A stretch of 64,000 bases of DNA from Epiperipatus broadwayi (taxonomy: Eukaryota; Onychophora; Udeonychophora; Euonychophora; Peripatidae), in contig JAQFVV010000570.1 of NCBI GenBank assembly GCA_028023455.1, forward strand, positions 62,001 to 126,000, read 5' to 3'. The notes beneath the pieces were generated by a model. It made no database searches, was not told the DNA's origin, and worked only from the letters and a program-made list of their open reading frames with translations. The number at the start of each line of letters is the position of its first letter. Within the stretch, counting starts at the first letter, position 1. A program made the translations under genes and the position numbers. Positions 14,114 to 28,356 of the stretch are shown here, piece by piece.

Positions 14114-14305
14114 TTAAAATATTCTATTTTGAGAAAGAAAACTTAAATCCATTCCTTCTTTAGCTTCAAAAAATGTATATGATAATGTTAATGTATTAAC
14201 TTCTTCCATTTTAGGATCATCTGCAAATTCAGGATCTATGTAAAAGAAAACTGGCATATCCACTTTTTCATGAGGATTTAGACGTTGCTCTTCAAAACAA
14301 AAGCA
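14114..14305 (-). CDS. COX11: COX11 exon 4 (residues 183-245, stop): CFCF copper motif
   Basis: The last exon has 63 codons plus a TAA stop at 14116-14114. It opens with [21 protein letters not shown], containing the CFCF pair (Cys183 and Cys185) that binds copper in the family. It continues with [12 protein letters not shown] and [11 protein letters not shown], which match the C-terminus of animal COX11. The acceptor is TTTTTTAG|TGC. The joined protein is 245 residues, a little shorter than the human protein, mainly in the poorly conserved presequence. No coding exon is missing. The gene therefore looks functional despite its intron load. Confidence 0.97.
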   Translation of the reverse strand, partial: CFCFEEQRLNPHEKVDMPVFFYIDPEFADDPKMEEVNTLTLSYTFFEAKEGMDLSFLSQNRIF

Positions 14306-17300
14306 CTAAAAAAAAAAGGAATATAATAAAATAGTTTTGAATATATTATATTTGGAATAAAAATGTACAAATGCAAAAAAAAAACTTTTCTTATAGATGA
14401 ATAAAATTTTTTACTTTAATAATAATGCATTAAAAATGAAAAATTGCAAAATATTACTACTATATATAGACTATAGACATTTTGTTCTACCTATGGCAGC
14501 TTCATCAAAATAAAGTCTTTATTTCTGCTTGAAAAATTTGATATTTAAAAAAAAAGTATTAATTTTTGTTGAGAAATAAAATTTTCATTAAAAAATGTTT
14601 CTTTTTTTTACTTTTGATGATTTTTAAATATTGAATTGTAATAATCAAAGAAGTTCAAATATTTATTTTCCAATTTTTTTTATTATTGTGTTCATATATG
14701 TTTTTATAATGATCACTTATTCTTGATTTATATTCTCTTAAGTGTTTTGTTTGCATATTTGTTTGTTTTTTAAAAAAATTCATTACAACTTAAGTTAAAA
14801 ACCATAATTCTTACTGTGGCAAGAACCATGATATAAAATTATTTCACTTCCTCAATATGATCAGGGCAAATATCTTGAGGTCAAAATACTTTATAATTAA
14901 TAGTCTTAACTACATTAACTTGAAACTTAACTTATCTATAAGTAGAACTCTAACATTGAAAATCATACTGTGATTTATATATGGGCAAGTGATATCTTCA
15001 GTGCTGAAATAGAAGAATCAGGGCATAGCTCAGTTTTATCGATATTATAGGAATTGAGTTAGTAGCTAACATTCTATATTTTAATCTAACATTTTCATAA
15101 TTATAAATTTAAAAAATGCAAATAGTTTACAAGCAAACACAATAGAGAAAACTATTAAATTTTGTTTAGAGATATGGTTTTTATCATATATAGACAATTT
15201 TATCAGGCTATTCTCATTATTGTTCAATGAGTTCAAAAACGAATTTTTCTACCACAAGTATTAAATGAGAATATAATTATCTGTAGAAAGTCATACTAAT
15301 CTTCTTTGAAAATATTCACATGATCTTTGTCAAGACTGGAGACTTACATAAAAAAATTATCATCATTATTATTAACAAATAATAAAGATTTGATCTGTAT
15401 TTGAGTATTGTAGGGAGTTTTCATTATCTATTTCTGAAGGTTTGGAAATTTTTCACATTTGTCATACCAAAGAGCTGACAAATATTTTGCCCAAGAATTG
15501 ACACATTTTTTGCCTTTTGAACAGTTTGACATAATATGTCTAAAATTAGCACTGCAAACATCAAGACCCTTATATATAATCCACACCTAATAATGACAAT
15601 AAGCAATTAATCCTATAATAAATATTTTCAATTTTACATCCTTTTCTATTTTCAAGCTAAGCTTCTAAACATTTCTAATTATTAAAAATTGAATATTAAA
15701 ATTATCTTCCATTTGATAATTTCAATAATGGCATCAGTTTTATTTATAAAGATTTTAGCTTCAAAATCTTGTATGGATTAATCTGCAGTAGAATATTTTA
15801 CCAAGCAGCAAAATAATCTTGTTGAAATACAATCGAAACTTAAATCCAAAGAAAATTTATTACATGATAAAAAAAATGCAAATACTTTGTTATATTGTCC
15901 ATGTTTTACCATACAAGTTGAGTAAATATAGATAACGCTTTGTGAATAAGAAACTAATATTAAATTATTGTACCAAAATATAGGAATGGAGGTCCACTCT
16001 TTATGAAATGTTATAATTTGGAAGGTAGTCACTTTACCTTAATGATTCTACCCCAATATATCCTGGCTTATTTATCAAGCTCTTATGGAATATAACATTC
16101 ATGTTTCATTGTAAAATTCTCTCATCTACTTATAAGAATAATATGAGTATCACCCTGATTAAACCCACTAAAATCTCATCAGTTTTTCAGGATGATATTT
16201 TATCCTATCTTGGAATTTTAACTTAACCTTTCCACACAGTATATCTTCAGCACCTACGTCTAATAACTTCCTCTTTTCTAATAGTATAACCTTACCTTCC
16301 ATTATGTATTCAGTGATAAACATTCTAGATCAAATTACAAAACAAATAACTTTATGACAAATGTCAATATTATACTTTTCCCATTACAAAAATTGAGATC
16401 ATAAATCATTTTTCCACTTTGACATTCATTCCATTTCATATATCACATTACACTTTTATGATATACTTATATTTATTTCAATAGAATCCCATTTCTTGAT
16501 TCATCATCCTCATTTAATACAATCATTAAATAAACATTACTATAATTAATGAATTCATTTAAAACATTACCCCAGTCAGATTTTTAATTCTCATACATAC
16601 TATAAGAATTTAAATTACCACATTAACCACACATACTTTTATTCTATAATTCACGTATACCATATTATATCTATATGCATATTCTTCATTCTTTTAAATT
16701 GAATGTACAATAAAATACTAATAAATCATCTTAATCCTAAACATTAATTACATATAAAATGATTTAAATTATTTATAATCTTACCATACAATCTTATGTA
16801 TTGTATGTAAAAACATTAATAATAAAACCAGAAATTACATAATTTTTTTTTAAAAAAAAAGAATTTATTCAAACTCCTTGTCCAGCATCACCATGGTAAC
16901 AAATGATGATTAAAGTTTCCTCATGGGTTAATTCTCCTCACCTCTTGCTAGCAAAACATAATTTCAAGTAAAACATTTTAAGATAAAAATGATCATAAAC
17001 AATAACTTGATAAAAGTTTTTGAGCTTGTTGTAATGATATCTTGACATATTTTAAAAATAAAATGCACATTAATATTCTGGAACACTATAATAATATTAA
17101 AATAGTTAAATATGATTTTATTAATATTCTCCAATATTAAACTTTGGCATATATGAAGTCAGTTTATAAGCAAACTTCTACTTCTCCTTAATTATTTGTA
17201 CTTAGTAGTTTCATATATTTGAAATACACACAGATAAATTTATTCATGTCTATAATAATATAATATATGTCATTTCTATAATAATTAGTCATTATAAAAG

Positions 17301-19557
17301 ATCAAAAAATTCTCTTGATAGTTCTTTATCCTTTTTAGCATTTGTCTTATTAAAAGTTAATTTTATTTGCTAAGATAAAAAAAATACTTCTTTATAAGTC
17401 TTTCATCTCATATAAAAACTTCATAAATATTTGTTCTCATAGTAAACTGTTTAATAACTAATTAATCATATAATAAATATTCTTTCTAATTTGTAAATTT
17501 AACTATAATATAAGTTATTTTAGTTTAAAAAAAATTGTTTCAACAAGTTTTATAACTTATCACTAAGTTACTACTTTAAAGTTCTATAAATTAATTTTAT
17601 AAGTTGATATTTATAGCTTTGTATTATATAAAAATTCCTCTAAATATATAACTTAATAATGAAATTAATAAATCTTGTAGAGATAACTAATTGTTCTCTT
17701 ATGCAATAATAGCTGCACTTTCTAGGTAATTACAATCTATCCTCTTCCATTGTTTTATCAAATGATAATAAACTTAACTGTTTCTTTATAATTCCATTAG
17801 TTGTCATTATAATTACGATTTGATATCCAAGACTGTAATTAGATAATTGAGAAGAAATAAAGGTTTATTTACTCCACTGTTTTTATATACCATTCTTAAA
17901 ATATATGATATCACTATTCAGCTTGTTATTTAATCACTGTCACTTACTTAAAAAATAAAATATAGTAAAAATTTTATATTTTTGAAGAATTTAGTGAAAC
18001 AGGTGTTCACTCTTACTTTTAACAAATTTCTCCCTCACAAGTATGTCTGTTACTATTATATATACTGTAGACAGTATGACATCAGACCACTAATTATATC
18101 AATTTTATTGGTTAATAACTCAAAATCAACCACAATTTTTTACATAATTAGCTTTTTATCTACATTATTTAAAAATAATAAATATTTAAAAACTTACTAA
18201 ATTAAATAACTTTTAAACTTAAATTTAAAATATAATTATAATTTTAATAGATTGTAATATTAATCATTTTAAATAAGATATTAAATAATAATATTTATAT
18301 CTAGATATTATTATTATTATAATTTTAAAATAAATTATTATCTTATAATAAATAATTATTATTCTTATTTACTAGAATTCTGCACATCTTACACATTCAC
18401 CTTTTAAAAGATCAGTCATTTAAATAAATTGAGATTTGATTTATTACTATTGTAATTATAAATTTATATAGGAACATTGGAAGTCTACTTGTATTGGTTA
18501 AAGACTATTATAATAAAATTATATATGACTGTTTGTAATATAAAATAACTATAAATAAAAGATGTGTATTAACTACCTCCACAGAATTCCATCTTTAACC
18601 CTATACATTAAGCTATTTATACATATTATATATCAAAAATTAACAGTACTACTATTATATACTCTTTAAATTTTAAAATTTTGGTTATGTTTTATATCCT
18701 ACTTTAAATACAGCTAACCAATCAAAAGGTTACAATATATATCAGTGACGAAGTGTAACTTTTTAGGAACAGAAGCCCACTACATAATCTTTTTTTATAA
18801 TGTTTTTTATTTTACTTGCCACAACAATATTTACATAATAGCTAATATATATATATATTACCTACATTTAGAAAAATCTGGAACTTTCTTATCTGTAAAT
18901 CAGACTGTAACTACTTTAAGTATAGAAAAAACATCATCAAGATATTTTTATCTTCCAAATAACATTCTTAGGTTTTAACTTTAAATTACATTTTAGCATT
19001 GTTTGAACTTATTATAATCAACAAATAATGTGATGGTCAAATTCATTATTTGCCTTATATAAAAACAATTCAACTATTAGTAAAAAAAATTGAAAGCCAA
19101 CAGAAATTCAATACAAAAAATAATGAGATTGAATAATTCATTCTTTTTTTTATATTTAGCAAAACAGTTTAGAGATTTTTTTTTACATTTGGCAAAATAG
19201 TTTATATACACTAATGTATTTATTGTTCTTATCACACGATTGCATATGCAACTTGTTGGATAGATTTTGTGAGGTTGAAATATGTACATATTTTAGTGAA
19301 TTTTAAAATTTGAATTTTAGTTAAAGCTTTTGAACTTTTTAGTGAATTCTACAGAAGCACTCATTCTGTTCAATACATGAAGCCTTTATCCCTTATATAT
19401 TTATAATTACCACCAAGCCTGGTCAAATATTCTTACAGAAAACCCTGCATTCATCCACATTTAGTTAATAATTAAAGCATCTAAAATAGCAATTATTAAA
19501 AACAAAACTACCATAACTAGTAATATATATATATGTTAACTGTAATTCTAATTGGTA

Positions 19558-19588
<31 letters not shown>

Positions 19589-19664
19589 CTTTATGTATAT
19601 GTTAAATATTTTCATGGACTAATTAATAATGCTACTATTGGTAATTAATACAAATAGCTAATAT

Positions 19665-19800
19665 AAGTCTGTCAATCGTAATTGATAGTTATCTAATAAT
19701 ACCAAATTTTCTCTAGTTTCTACGTAAAATGTCCTCTTATTCCTTTGATTGTATCATAATTAATTCATGAAAATATTTAACATATTGTAATGGTCAGAAA
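19665..19800. repeat. Dispersed repeat family member 1
   Basis: It shares the pattern atcgtaattgatagttatcta...ccttt.attcctttg...attaattcatgaaaa with 22725-22860 and 23757-23830. The three copies are clearly diverged. No coding potential or terminal structure was found. Confidence 0.6.
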
Positions 19801-21404
19801 GTATAGCTGCTTTAATCTAACCTAGAAATATAAACAGAGGGGGTTCAAACCTTGCCTACTCCAGTTCACAATCAAATGACTTACTCCCTTGACCTCATGA
19901 GAGTTAATTTTCTTAATGTAGCCCGGGGGTCAGGTAGAAATGAGACTCTAAAAGAATCCTCACATATGATAATCAAGTTTAGATATATAAGTATTACAAA
20001 AACTACAATTTTGTTATAATGATGAATTATAGTTTATTAATATAATAATTGTCATTAAGGATTAAATAAAATTCTTTCTAAAAGAAAGTATCTGCAGATA
20101 TATCTAAGATCAACTGATCCTTGTAATGGAAACAAAAATAAAACACTGATACGCACTGTCAATTATCCAGGTCATTTTTATTTAGTAGAGACTCAGTGAT
20201 AAGAATGTTCTATGGGGCAAGAACGGGGTGAAATTAGCCTGCTTAAACTAGCTAAATGAACCATAGGCCAAATTTGAAAACATAGCCTTATTTATATGTA
20301 AATTTATAGATATAAACTCCCCAACGGATGTTTCCAAATTAATGAGTAATGCATTGATCATATTAAGAAAGGCATAAATAAAATAAAATAGAAAAACATT
20401 GTGGTACATGGTGATTAAATTTATATATTTTAAGAGCGGGTCTCGAAATATGATAACTTCATTATAATGCCAACATAACTCTGGATAGCCACTTCGCCTC
20501 TAATCTATTGATAGAGAAAGGAAGCTGTTCACCGCATTGTGACCCGGGTTCAGGAAAAAAGTTTTGATAGCTTGTGTCCATTTATTTTTACTCATCTGAT
20601 TTTTGGGGATCTAAGCTTTCAACCAATTGAATATCCCCTCTTTTATCAAACTATTAAACACTCTCCTATGCAGGTATTATATAAGCAATTATTATTATTA
20701 CTGATGTATTTATCAAGAATTATTATTTAGCTAGTTTCTGCCCATAGATTTAATGAATATTACATAGATTATTGATATAAATGGTTTATACTGTACCCTC
20801 TATGTTACATAACAAAATAGTAATGAATGCTTATTTATGCTGCGTCCCTTACAGACATATATTCACAACCCTTAGATTGAATTAAAATGCGTATTGAGAA
20901 TAATACTAGCGAGTACTTTTTAAACATAAAATAAATAGATTAAACAAAATCATAGACACCTGTATATGACAGAAATGTCCTTCTTATTAGATATACAATT
21001 AAATCTAACGTTAATTAATTCTATCTTAATGCATTCTTGCTCTCTCTTCTTAAAAAAAAACTTTAGTAATAAAACGACAACCGAGGGAGAAGGTGGGTAA
21101 GGGTCATTTCTAAGTTAAATAACTTTTGTAACCATTTTAAAATACTCTGCATTTATTATACGAGTGAGGCAAAATAAAAGTAAAGTTTACTCATTTAGCT
21201 ACCTCCCAGCTTCTCCTAATATATATATATTCCACATTATAATAAAAGAAAAACAATTTTCTTTCAAAAAAAAAAAATAGATCATGTAAATCAATACGTA
21301 TACTGACGATCTGTTAATACATAACTACAGACATGAAAAAATGCCATTAATAATCGCCATTATATGTAACTTAAGCCTCCTTAAATTCACCTGAGGCGTA
21401 ATTA

Positions 21405-21625
21405 GCAAATATGTTTAAATACTACAATGTAGATATAATTTCAAAGATAAAAGTTTAAATACTAAGCATAGATATGATTTCAAATATAAAAGTTTAAATA
21501 ATATAGAATAGATATAATTTCAAACAAAAGTTTAAATAATGCCATATGGATATAATTACAAATATAAAGTTCAAATAATAGTTATAAAGTTAAATAATAC
21601 CGATAGATAAAATTACACATATATA
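21405..21625. repeat. Minisatellite, about 50-57-bp units
   Basis: About four or five imperfect units share aagtttaaataat and gatataatttcaaa. Unit length drifts through small deletions. Confidence 0.75.
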
Positions 21626-22488
21626 AAGTTACCAGTAACTTAGATGTGTGTGTGTAGATAGAGTGGGTTTGTCCAGGCAATGAATTATGAAACCATCTTG
21701 GAGGTATTGCGGTGCAGTCACCAATTTCTGATGGCTGTGGCAGTTCCCATTTAGGGCATTCATGTCTATGTTCTCTTCCTTTCAGTAGCAAAAAGCAGGT
21801 ATTAGTCAGGCATACTTCTTGGATTCTTCAGCTGAATTACATTATTCAGACCCCAGTCCAAGGACTGATGGGAGAGTGGAGACAAATTCTCTATTCAAAT
21901 ATATTTGGTATAAAATACATTTCACTCAGTCTAATTGTTTTTACATAAGAAGGTAACAACTAACTTCTTTTTTTTTTTAACTACTATATTCCTAAACAAA
22001 AGAAAAACTCTATTTATACCTTTTTAACTTCCTTTTATCGCAATTACATTAATTAGTGTCTACTAATGGCTTTATTGTTTCAGTTCTCAAAATATATTAC
22101 ATTTTTGTCTGTATTGTTACACAAACAATTCACATTCTTAACTTAAATTTTTATTTTGATGAATTCTTAGATTAAATTCTTGTTTTAATGGATTATGTGC
22201 ATTAGCAACTTCTTTATTTGCCGATGCAATATTTTTTTCTTATACAAGTAAAATAATTTATTTTAAGCTTTTCTATAATTTCTATATTGCCTATTTTTTT
22301 AATAAATTTTATTTACAATTTATTTAATATTATATACGTATGTCTATCTATAACCATTTCTTTTAATATACATTCACTGTGTTTGGATTTATGGTCTATG
22401 GATTGTACACAATGAATGGTGAAACCCACAAATATATGACTGTATATATGTACAGTTTCAATATATAGCTCTTGGGGGATGGATGAAT

Positions 22489-22602
22489 TAATATTTGCAT
22501 AATTACAAGTGAAGTTATAATTCTTGTTTTCATACTTATAAAACTAAATTTGCATAATTACAAGTGAAGTTGTGATTCTTGTTTTCATACTTATAAAACT
22601 AT
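22489..22602. repeat. Tandem duplication, about 61 bp
   Basis: Two nearly identical units read atttgcataattacaagtga and continue to cttataaaacta. The few differences (gttataattc versus gttgtgattc) point to a recent duplication. Confidence 0.85.
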
Positions 22603-22724
22603 CTGTCCAAGTTTAAATCCATATAAGAACTTGATTAGAAATTTTAAAAAAGGCCTTCTTATGTTTCTAATTAAACTCAAGACAAAAAAGCTATTCTTAG
22701 CTAGAAAAACAAGTAGTTTAACTT

Positions 22725-22860
22725 AGATCTATCAATAGCAATTGATAATCACCTAGCAACACCACTGAAAAACACATTTTTGTTTGGATACTACATGAAA
22801 TATACTCTTATTTCTTTGTCTACATTATAATTAATCCATGAAAATAATTAATTTAATATA
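22725..22860. repeat. Dispersed repeat family member 2
   Basis: Related to 19665-19800 and 23757-23830 through atcaatagcaattgataatc and cacctagcaacacc, and through attaatccatgaaaa near the end. Confidence 0.55.
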
Positions 22861-23050
22861 CCTTGGTATCAGTAAGAGATGGATCGATATTTTCAGGATA
22901 TCAAAAAATGTCATTCTTCTAAATTCAAATACTGCCTGAGTTTAAAAACATATAAGAACTTGAGTTAGAAAGGAAAAAAACCCTTCATTTTCTAAGTAAA
23001 CTCAAGACAAAATAAGCTATTGTTGGCTATTAAAACACGTAGTTTAGGAT

Positions 23051-23753
23051 TTTTATAGATAGACAACTTCCAATTTCTCCATTCTTTTTTATTTCATAAA
23101 TAATTTCATACAAATAAAGATACAATAAAAGACAAATAACCCCCAAGATGCATTTCGTGCTGAACAGCAATCATCAGTTGGACCAGGTCATCATCTCTCA
23201 TATATATCTTTATTACATGAAGATCATTTATGTAGAGCAAATTGTCTCATTTTTATTTTCAAGTGTCAATTTACTCAATTCCCAACTTTTTGATAAACAT
23301 GTAATGATTATTACTAATCATTTATTAAACTAGAGATTTTCTCTAGCACAGATATAAACTTTAATCCAAGTTAAAAATTAATATATCTGATTTTCAGCGC
23401 ACACATGGCTATTTACGTTTCTCCTCTTCCATGCTTAATATCTTTTTTTATAGATAGACAACTTCCATATTTCTCCATTCTTTTTTTTTTTTATTTCATA
23501 AATAATTTCATATAAAGATACAATAAAAGACAAATAACCCCCAAGATGCAATTCATGCTGAATCAGAACTCATCAGTTGGGACAGGTCATCATCTCTCAT
23601 ATATATCTTTATTACATGGAAATCATTTATGTACAGCAAATTGTCTCATTTTTATTTTGAATCTTCAATTTACTCAACTCCCAATTTTTACGTTATCAAC
23701 TTTTTGATAAACCCATAATGATTATTACTAATCATTTATTAAACTAGAGATAG
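23051..23753. repeat. Two copies of a 290-300-bp repeat, 395 bp apart
   Basis: The first copy is 23051-23337 and the second 23446-23753. Both run from ttttatagatagacaacttc through aacccccaagatgca to catttattaaactagaga. Identity is high, so the duplication is fairly recent. About 110 bp of unrelated sequence separates them. A third repeat type (23757-23830) follows directly and runs up to exon 3. Confidence 0.85.
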
Positions 23754-23883
23754 TTTAGGGTTATCATTAATAATTGATAGTTACCTAGAAATACCATTGC
23801 AAAACATATTTTTACTAATTTTTAAATGGAATGTCCTTTCATTCCTTTGCTTATGTCAAATAAATAACATTGTACTTATATAC

Positions 23884-24009
23884 CTGGATTTTATTGAAAT
23901 ATGGTCCAGCCTCAAAAGGAATTACATTATATGTAGATATTCCAACAATAGGTTTATCAGTAGGATTTGTGGCTGTATAAAAAGCTAAAGCTGTCTCTCC
24001 AGGAGAAAT
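23884..24009 (-). CDS. COX11: COX11 exon 3 (residues 141-182)
   Basis: This 126-nt exon encodes 42 residues in phase 0 at both ends, starting ISPGETALAFYTATNPTDKP and ending FEAGPYFNKIQ. This is the most conserved stretch of COX11 (family pattern PGETALAFY.A.NPTD.P..GISTYN..PFEAG.YFNKIQ). The acceptor follows a run of about 16 T on the minus strand (TTTTTAG|ATT) and the donor is CAG|GTATAT. Both are standard. No stops or frame breaks are visible. A dispersed repeat (23757-23830) abuts the donor side. Confidence 0.97.
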
Positions 24010-26908
24010 CTAAAAAAAAAAAAAAAAATGTTATAAGTTAACATGTTTATAAAGTAAATTAATATAAATCAAAAATAAATTATAAATCAAAATACATAAT
24101 GGTAAAATCTATATCATTATCTTATTTTTTTTATGTTTGGTCAATATATTAACACTCATCGAACTAATCCAGATTAATCTAACCCTTAAGCTATTGACAA
24201 CTGTACGGCTAGCTAGAGTAGCTAAGCGATAACAACTTAAAAAAAAAGAAGTGCAAATCTGCTTGTTTCCAAAAAAAATTCCATGGTTCTTTTGTCCCAC
24301 ACTAAACTTTCCCAGTTCATGGATAAGGCAGCACTAACAGCTATGTTATGAAGGCATTTATATATCAATTACCTTGATCAAAATTTTACACAGCAAATTT
24401 GTTAAGATATATAGAATAAAAATTTTTTTTAAAGTGCTTAAAATTGAAAGTGTTTCAGTATTAAGCAGTATTTTACAAACTAATTAAATATAAATACACA
24501 GAATTGCCTCATAAATCAAAAATCTAACATAAAAAAGAGCAAATATAATAAGCTCCCATGAAGTAAAAATTAATTAATTACTTTTAAATTTAACATATAT
24601 AAAAGTATTTAAAAAAAATAAAGCACAAAAATGATAAAAGTGATAATTAATGAATTAACATTTTACTAAGCATATTAATAACAATAATAAGTACTAATCT
24701 ATGAGTAAAAAAACTGCATAAAAACATTACAGCAGCTATAATTTTTTTTTTAAATTGAAAATTTTTTGATAGGCAGTCTGCTATTTTGCTTCTTACATAG
24801 TTTGAGAATTTTCTCTAAATTGCAATTCATTAAAATAAAGCATAGCGGTGGGGGTAACACACAATGTACATTTTAAAATTTATTTTTGGTGCATTTTATG
24901 TTCTATTAGCAAAGTTTTTTATTTTGTAATATCTAATCAATAAAACTTTTTTAAAGCAAAAGATTGCTATTGTGTGCAGTCAAAAAAAAATAAATAATAA
25001 CATTTAATGCAGTTGATTGCTGTAGATTTAATAATATAAATTAAATCTTTTTTTGTTACTAATGCTGTATTTTTTATGTGTGATAAAAGCATTACTATCT
25101 TAAATATTTCAAAAATAAATTACAAGATTACTGATTTAAAATTGCTTAAATGTTATTTTTAACTTATATTTAATAATCTTTGATCATATAAAGTTGATTA
25201 TTAACTGCATAATACACAAAATAATTTTATTTTATTTTTTTTACCCAGAATAACTTACAATTATGATAATTATATTTCTCCTGTGGGTAGAATTAGTTTC
25301 ATAAAATTTTTCATTCAAGATTGGGTGAATATATTTTAGCTAAAGAACACATTTTAATGTTTATTATTAATGCACTTTGTTATTGTATGTGATCACAGTA
25401 TGTTTTTGATTATATATTATAGTGAATAAAACCTGCATTTTTTGTGCTTTTGTAGCAATTAACAATGAAAATCTTTACTTTGTATATGACATAAATTAAA
25501 GTAGTGATTGTTTTGGAAGGATATGGGGATGAAAACTAATCATATTTTTCATTCTATAATGAAACATAATATTGTATACTATATAATAAATAAACTTTGT
25601 ACTGTTTAATTTTTTTAGCATAATTGTTACCATTTTATTCTCAGATGATTAGTTTTAATGAATTCATTATTCTATGACATCATCAATATTACAAAACAGC
25701 CACGATTTTAAAAAATTACAATTATTTTTAAAAAAGTTTCGAATTTTTTTTATAGTCAGGAATAATTGATTGAAAATCAAAATATTGAGTACAAATTAAT
25801 GATAATCACTATGATAAATTCTTACATAAAATTTTGTCATACTCCAAGAAACGTTTATAATAATATATAATGAAAACATCATGACCTTTTTGGGTTAATA
25901 TTGAATGCATATTTCTAGAAACAATATTTCATTTTATTTATTTTACTCCAATCATCTATTGTCTGAGTAAATTATATGATCTTAAATGGTAGTATCCCAG
26001 ATTAGTTTCTTGTTAAAGTTCTTCCAGAAAGGGCTTTAATCTATTTGTCTTCTGCTATTAATGAAAGTAGAATATGCAAATACCATATATAGATAAATAG
26101 AATAAAAACCATAGAAGTAATACATGTAATTATATTTTTATAAATTACCTTATGCTGTTCTTAAAAATATTCCTTTCTAAGGAATTTTTTTTAAAATTAT
26201 TTATGTAATAAATAAAAGTTCATTTTTATCTTTCTGAGTTAAATTGAAATAGGAACATCACTTATTAAAAAAAACTGGTAACAGAGTGCAAATGAGATAT
26301 GATGAAATTCCCCTTCATATCTCAACTTCATGGATATTTCTCTTATGAGTTTAGAATAAAATAGTATTACTCTCTATATATTAAATAATGTATAATAGTT
26401 GAATTTAACTAACCAAAGGTGAAGATTCAGACTATATAATATTTAATCATTTACCATTACATTTGACTATACTGATATGTGGCTTAATATAGTTTGACAT
26501 TCAATCTTTATCATCTTTCTTCTCTCTAGCTACTGATAAAACATATATAAGATTTTATCTCTTAAAGATTAAACTTTTTCATACTACAAAATGATTAATA
26601 TAGTTAATCCTATTAAACTTAAAACCAAAAATTGAGTTTATTTAAATAATTAATTTATGATAAAAATATTTAAATATATATAGTTTGTGATTATGTAATT
26701 TTTCCATACTTATTTGCCCACACAGATTTATTCACATATATATTGAAATTTTGTTTTATTGGTGTCTAATAAACTAAATTTCTCCATGAATTTTCTGTCT
26801 TATTTTTGTTTGTCTAATCCTCTGTCCTATTTATATATTGTGCTTGCCCTACAGCTAGCATAAAATTACTGTTCAATACTAACTTTGATTCATATATATA
26901 TACGTATA

Positions 26909-27045
26909 TGCACATAGAGAGCGTACCAATAGCTCAAACAAACTCGTAATTAACAAGTGCGGTTATGAGAAATTTTTAAAATCTCTCATAACCGCACTTG
27001 TTAATTACGAGCTTGTTTGAGCTATTGGTGCGCTCTCTATGTGCA
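26909..27045. repeat. 137-bp near-perfect palindrome (foldback)
   Basis: Arms of about 62 bp (26909-26970 and 26984-27045) surround a 13-nt loop. They begin tgcacatagagagcg and mirror to cgctctctatgtgca, with only about three mismatches. It is GC-richer than its flanks. Flanking atatacgtatat motifs lie on both sides (26896-26908 and 27110-27120). It could be a MITE or a transcribed hairpin; no transposase or clear target duplication was seen. Confidence 0.9.
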
Positions 27046-28356
27046 TTTTTGTAACTACAAGCTCATTAAAAGTAATGTCACGTTATATATGACTTGCTTT
27101 TTTAATTATATACGTATATATATATAACCCTTTTAAGATCTATTTATTAAACCACACTTGGGACATCAACATTTGTGGTCAGCTATTTAAACAAAACATA
27201 CCAAAAAAATAATAATAATAATAACAAAAAGAAAATTATATGTACATTTATAAATGTATAATTTTATGAGCAAACTATCACAATCTTATGATTAGGTTTG
27301 ATCACCATCATCCTTGGCACAATATATATAAAATTTCCTTAACTTCTGCCTAACTGCTATATCTTTTAGTTTTTCAAAAGTTTCTCTGACTGCTCTGAAA
27401 TGGTTTAATTCTAGTACTATTCTCTAAATTATTTGGGCCTCCTCAAAACCGCCTATGATAAAAATGTTTTTTGTTTTTTCTATTTTTCTCTTTCTATTTA
27501 CTTTTCCTGTTCCCAAAGATTAGTTAATATATTTGTCTCATCTTGCTGTTGTTGTGAAAATTAGCTATTCAGTCTTCATATTATCTTCCTGTTTCTCATG
27601 ATAAATTACTCATGAACACATACTATTCAGCTTTCTGCAATTCCTTAATTGAGTTTACTTTCTCTCATCATGAACTAATGGATCACTATAAGCATCATTA
27701 TTCAAATTATTTGTTTTTCATACAGTGGAAATGCAGTAATGGACATCAGTATTAATACTTGCTTGTGGGAAAAATTTAGTACTGTGTTATCCTGTATTAA
27801 ATACTTGTTCTGGAAAACTCCCATGTATTCCAAAAGCTGTGCAGAAATGTAAAATAGTAATCTCCAAAGATTTGTCCTTTCATATATATGAAAATTTCAT
27901 TAATCCTTGGTTGGTTTAATGTTGCAATAACAATCTTCTCCCTTTCATTAAGGTGATAAAAATTAAGTTCTTTTAGGCCTTTTACAGAGAATGAGTTTTC
28001 ATACATTGTCATTTGAATACTGGCCTGGCCCAATTGTGTCTAACCTTATGGATCTTTCTAGTTTCTGCATCTAACTCCCTACAGTGGCTTTGAAATTTTT
28101 TATCTAATATCTGTTTTCTTTGTTTCATGATCCTCATCATCATTATCAAGATCAGTAATATAATTTTTTTTCAACATTAATTGGCTCACTTTATTTTCTA
28201 TAACATTAAATTGCTTCACTAGTTGGAGCTTTACTTGCTTGTGTAATTTTTTTTTTATTGCTTTGTGTTTTCCTATGTATCTGTAGTTGTTGTTATTTGC
28301 ATTATTTGGATATTTTCCTTAAACATATCAGCTTTAAAACATCATATGATCACTAT

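Larger units (their letters stand above)
14306..23883 (-). other. COX11 intron 3 (9.6 kb)
   Basis: The donor is CAG|GTATAT and the acceptor TTTTTAG|TGC. Contents are almost entirely AT-rich sequence with no recognised gene. Listed repeats are the minisatellite at 21405-21625, the 61-bp duplication at 22489-22602, the 395-bp-spaced duplication at 23051-23753 and members of a dispersed repeat. A segment at about 19800-19940 with GGGTTCAAACC, and another at about 20465-20570 ending CCCGGGTTCA, look like tRNA-type B boxes of SINE remnants. I could not define their ends. Confidence 0.75.

Noticed and set aside
19800-20570. tRNA genes suggested by GGTTCAAACC and CCCGGGTTCA words
   Set aside because: No acceptor stem, anticodon arm or A box at proper spacing; at most decayed SINEs.
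21582-21948. Overlapping open frames on both strands
   Set aside because: No recognisable domain, no neighbouring gene structure; the GC-richer composition suggests repeat debris.
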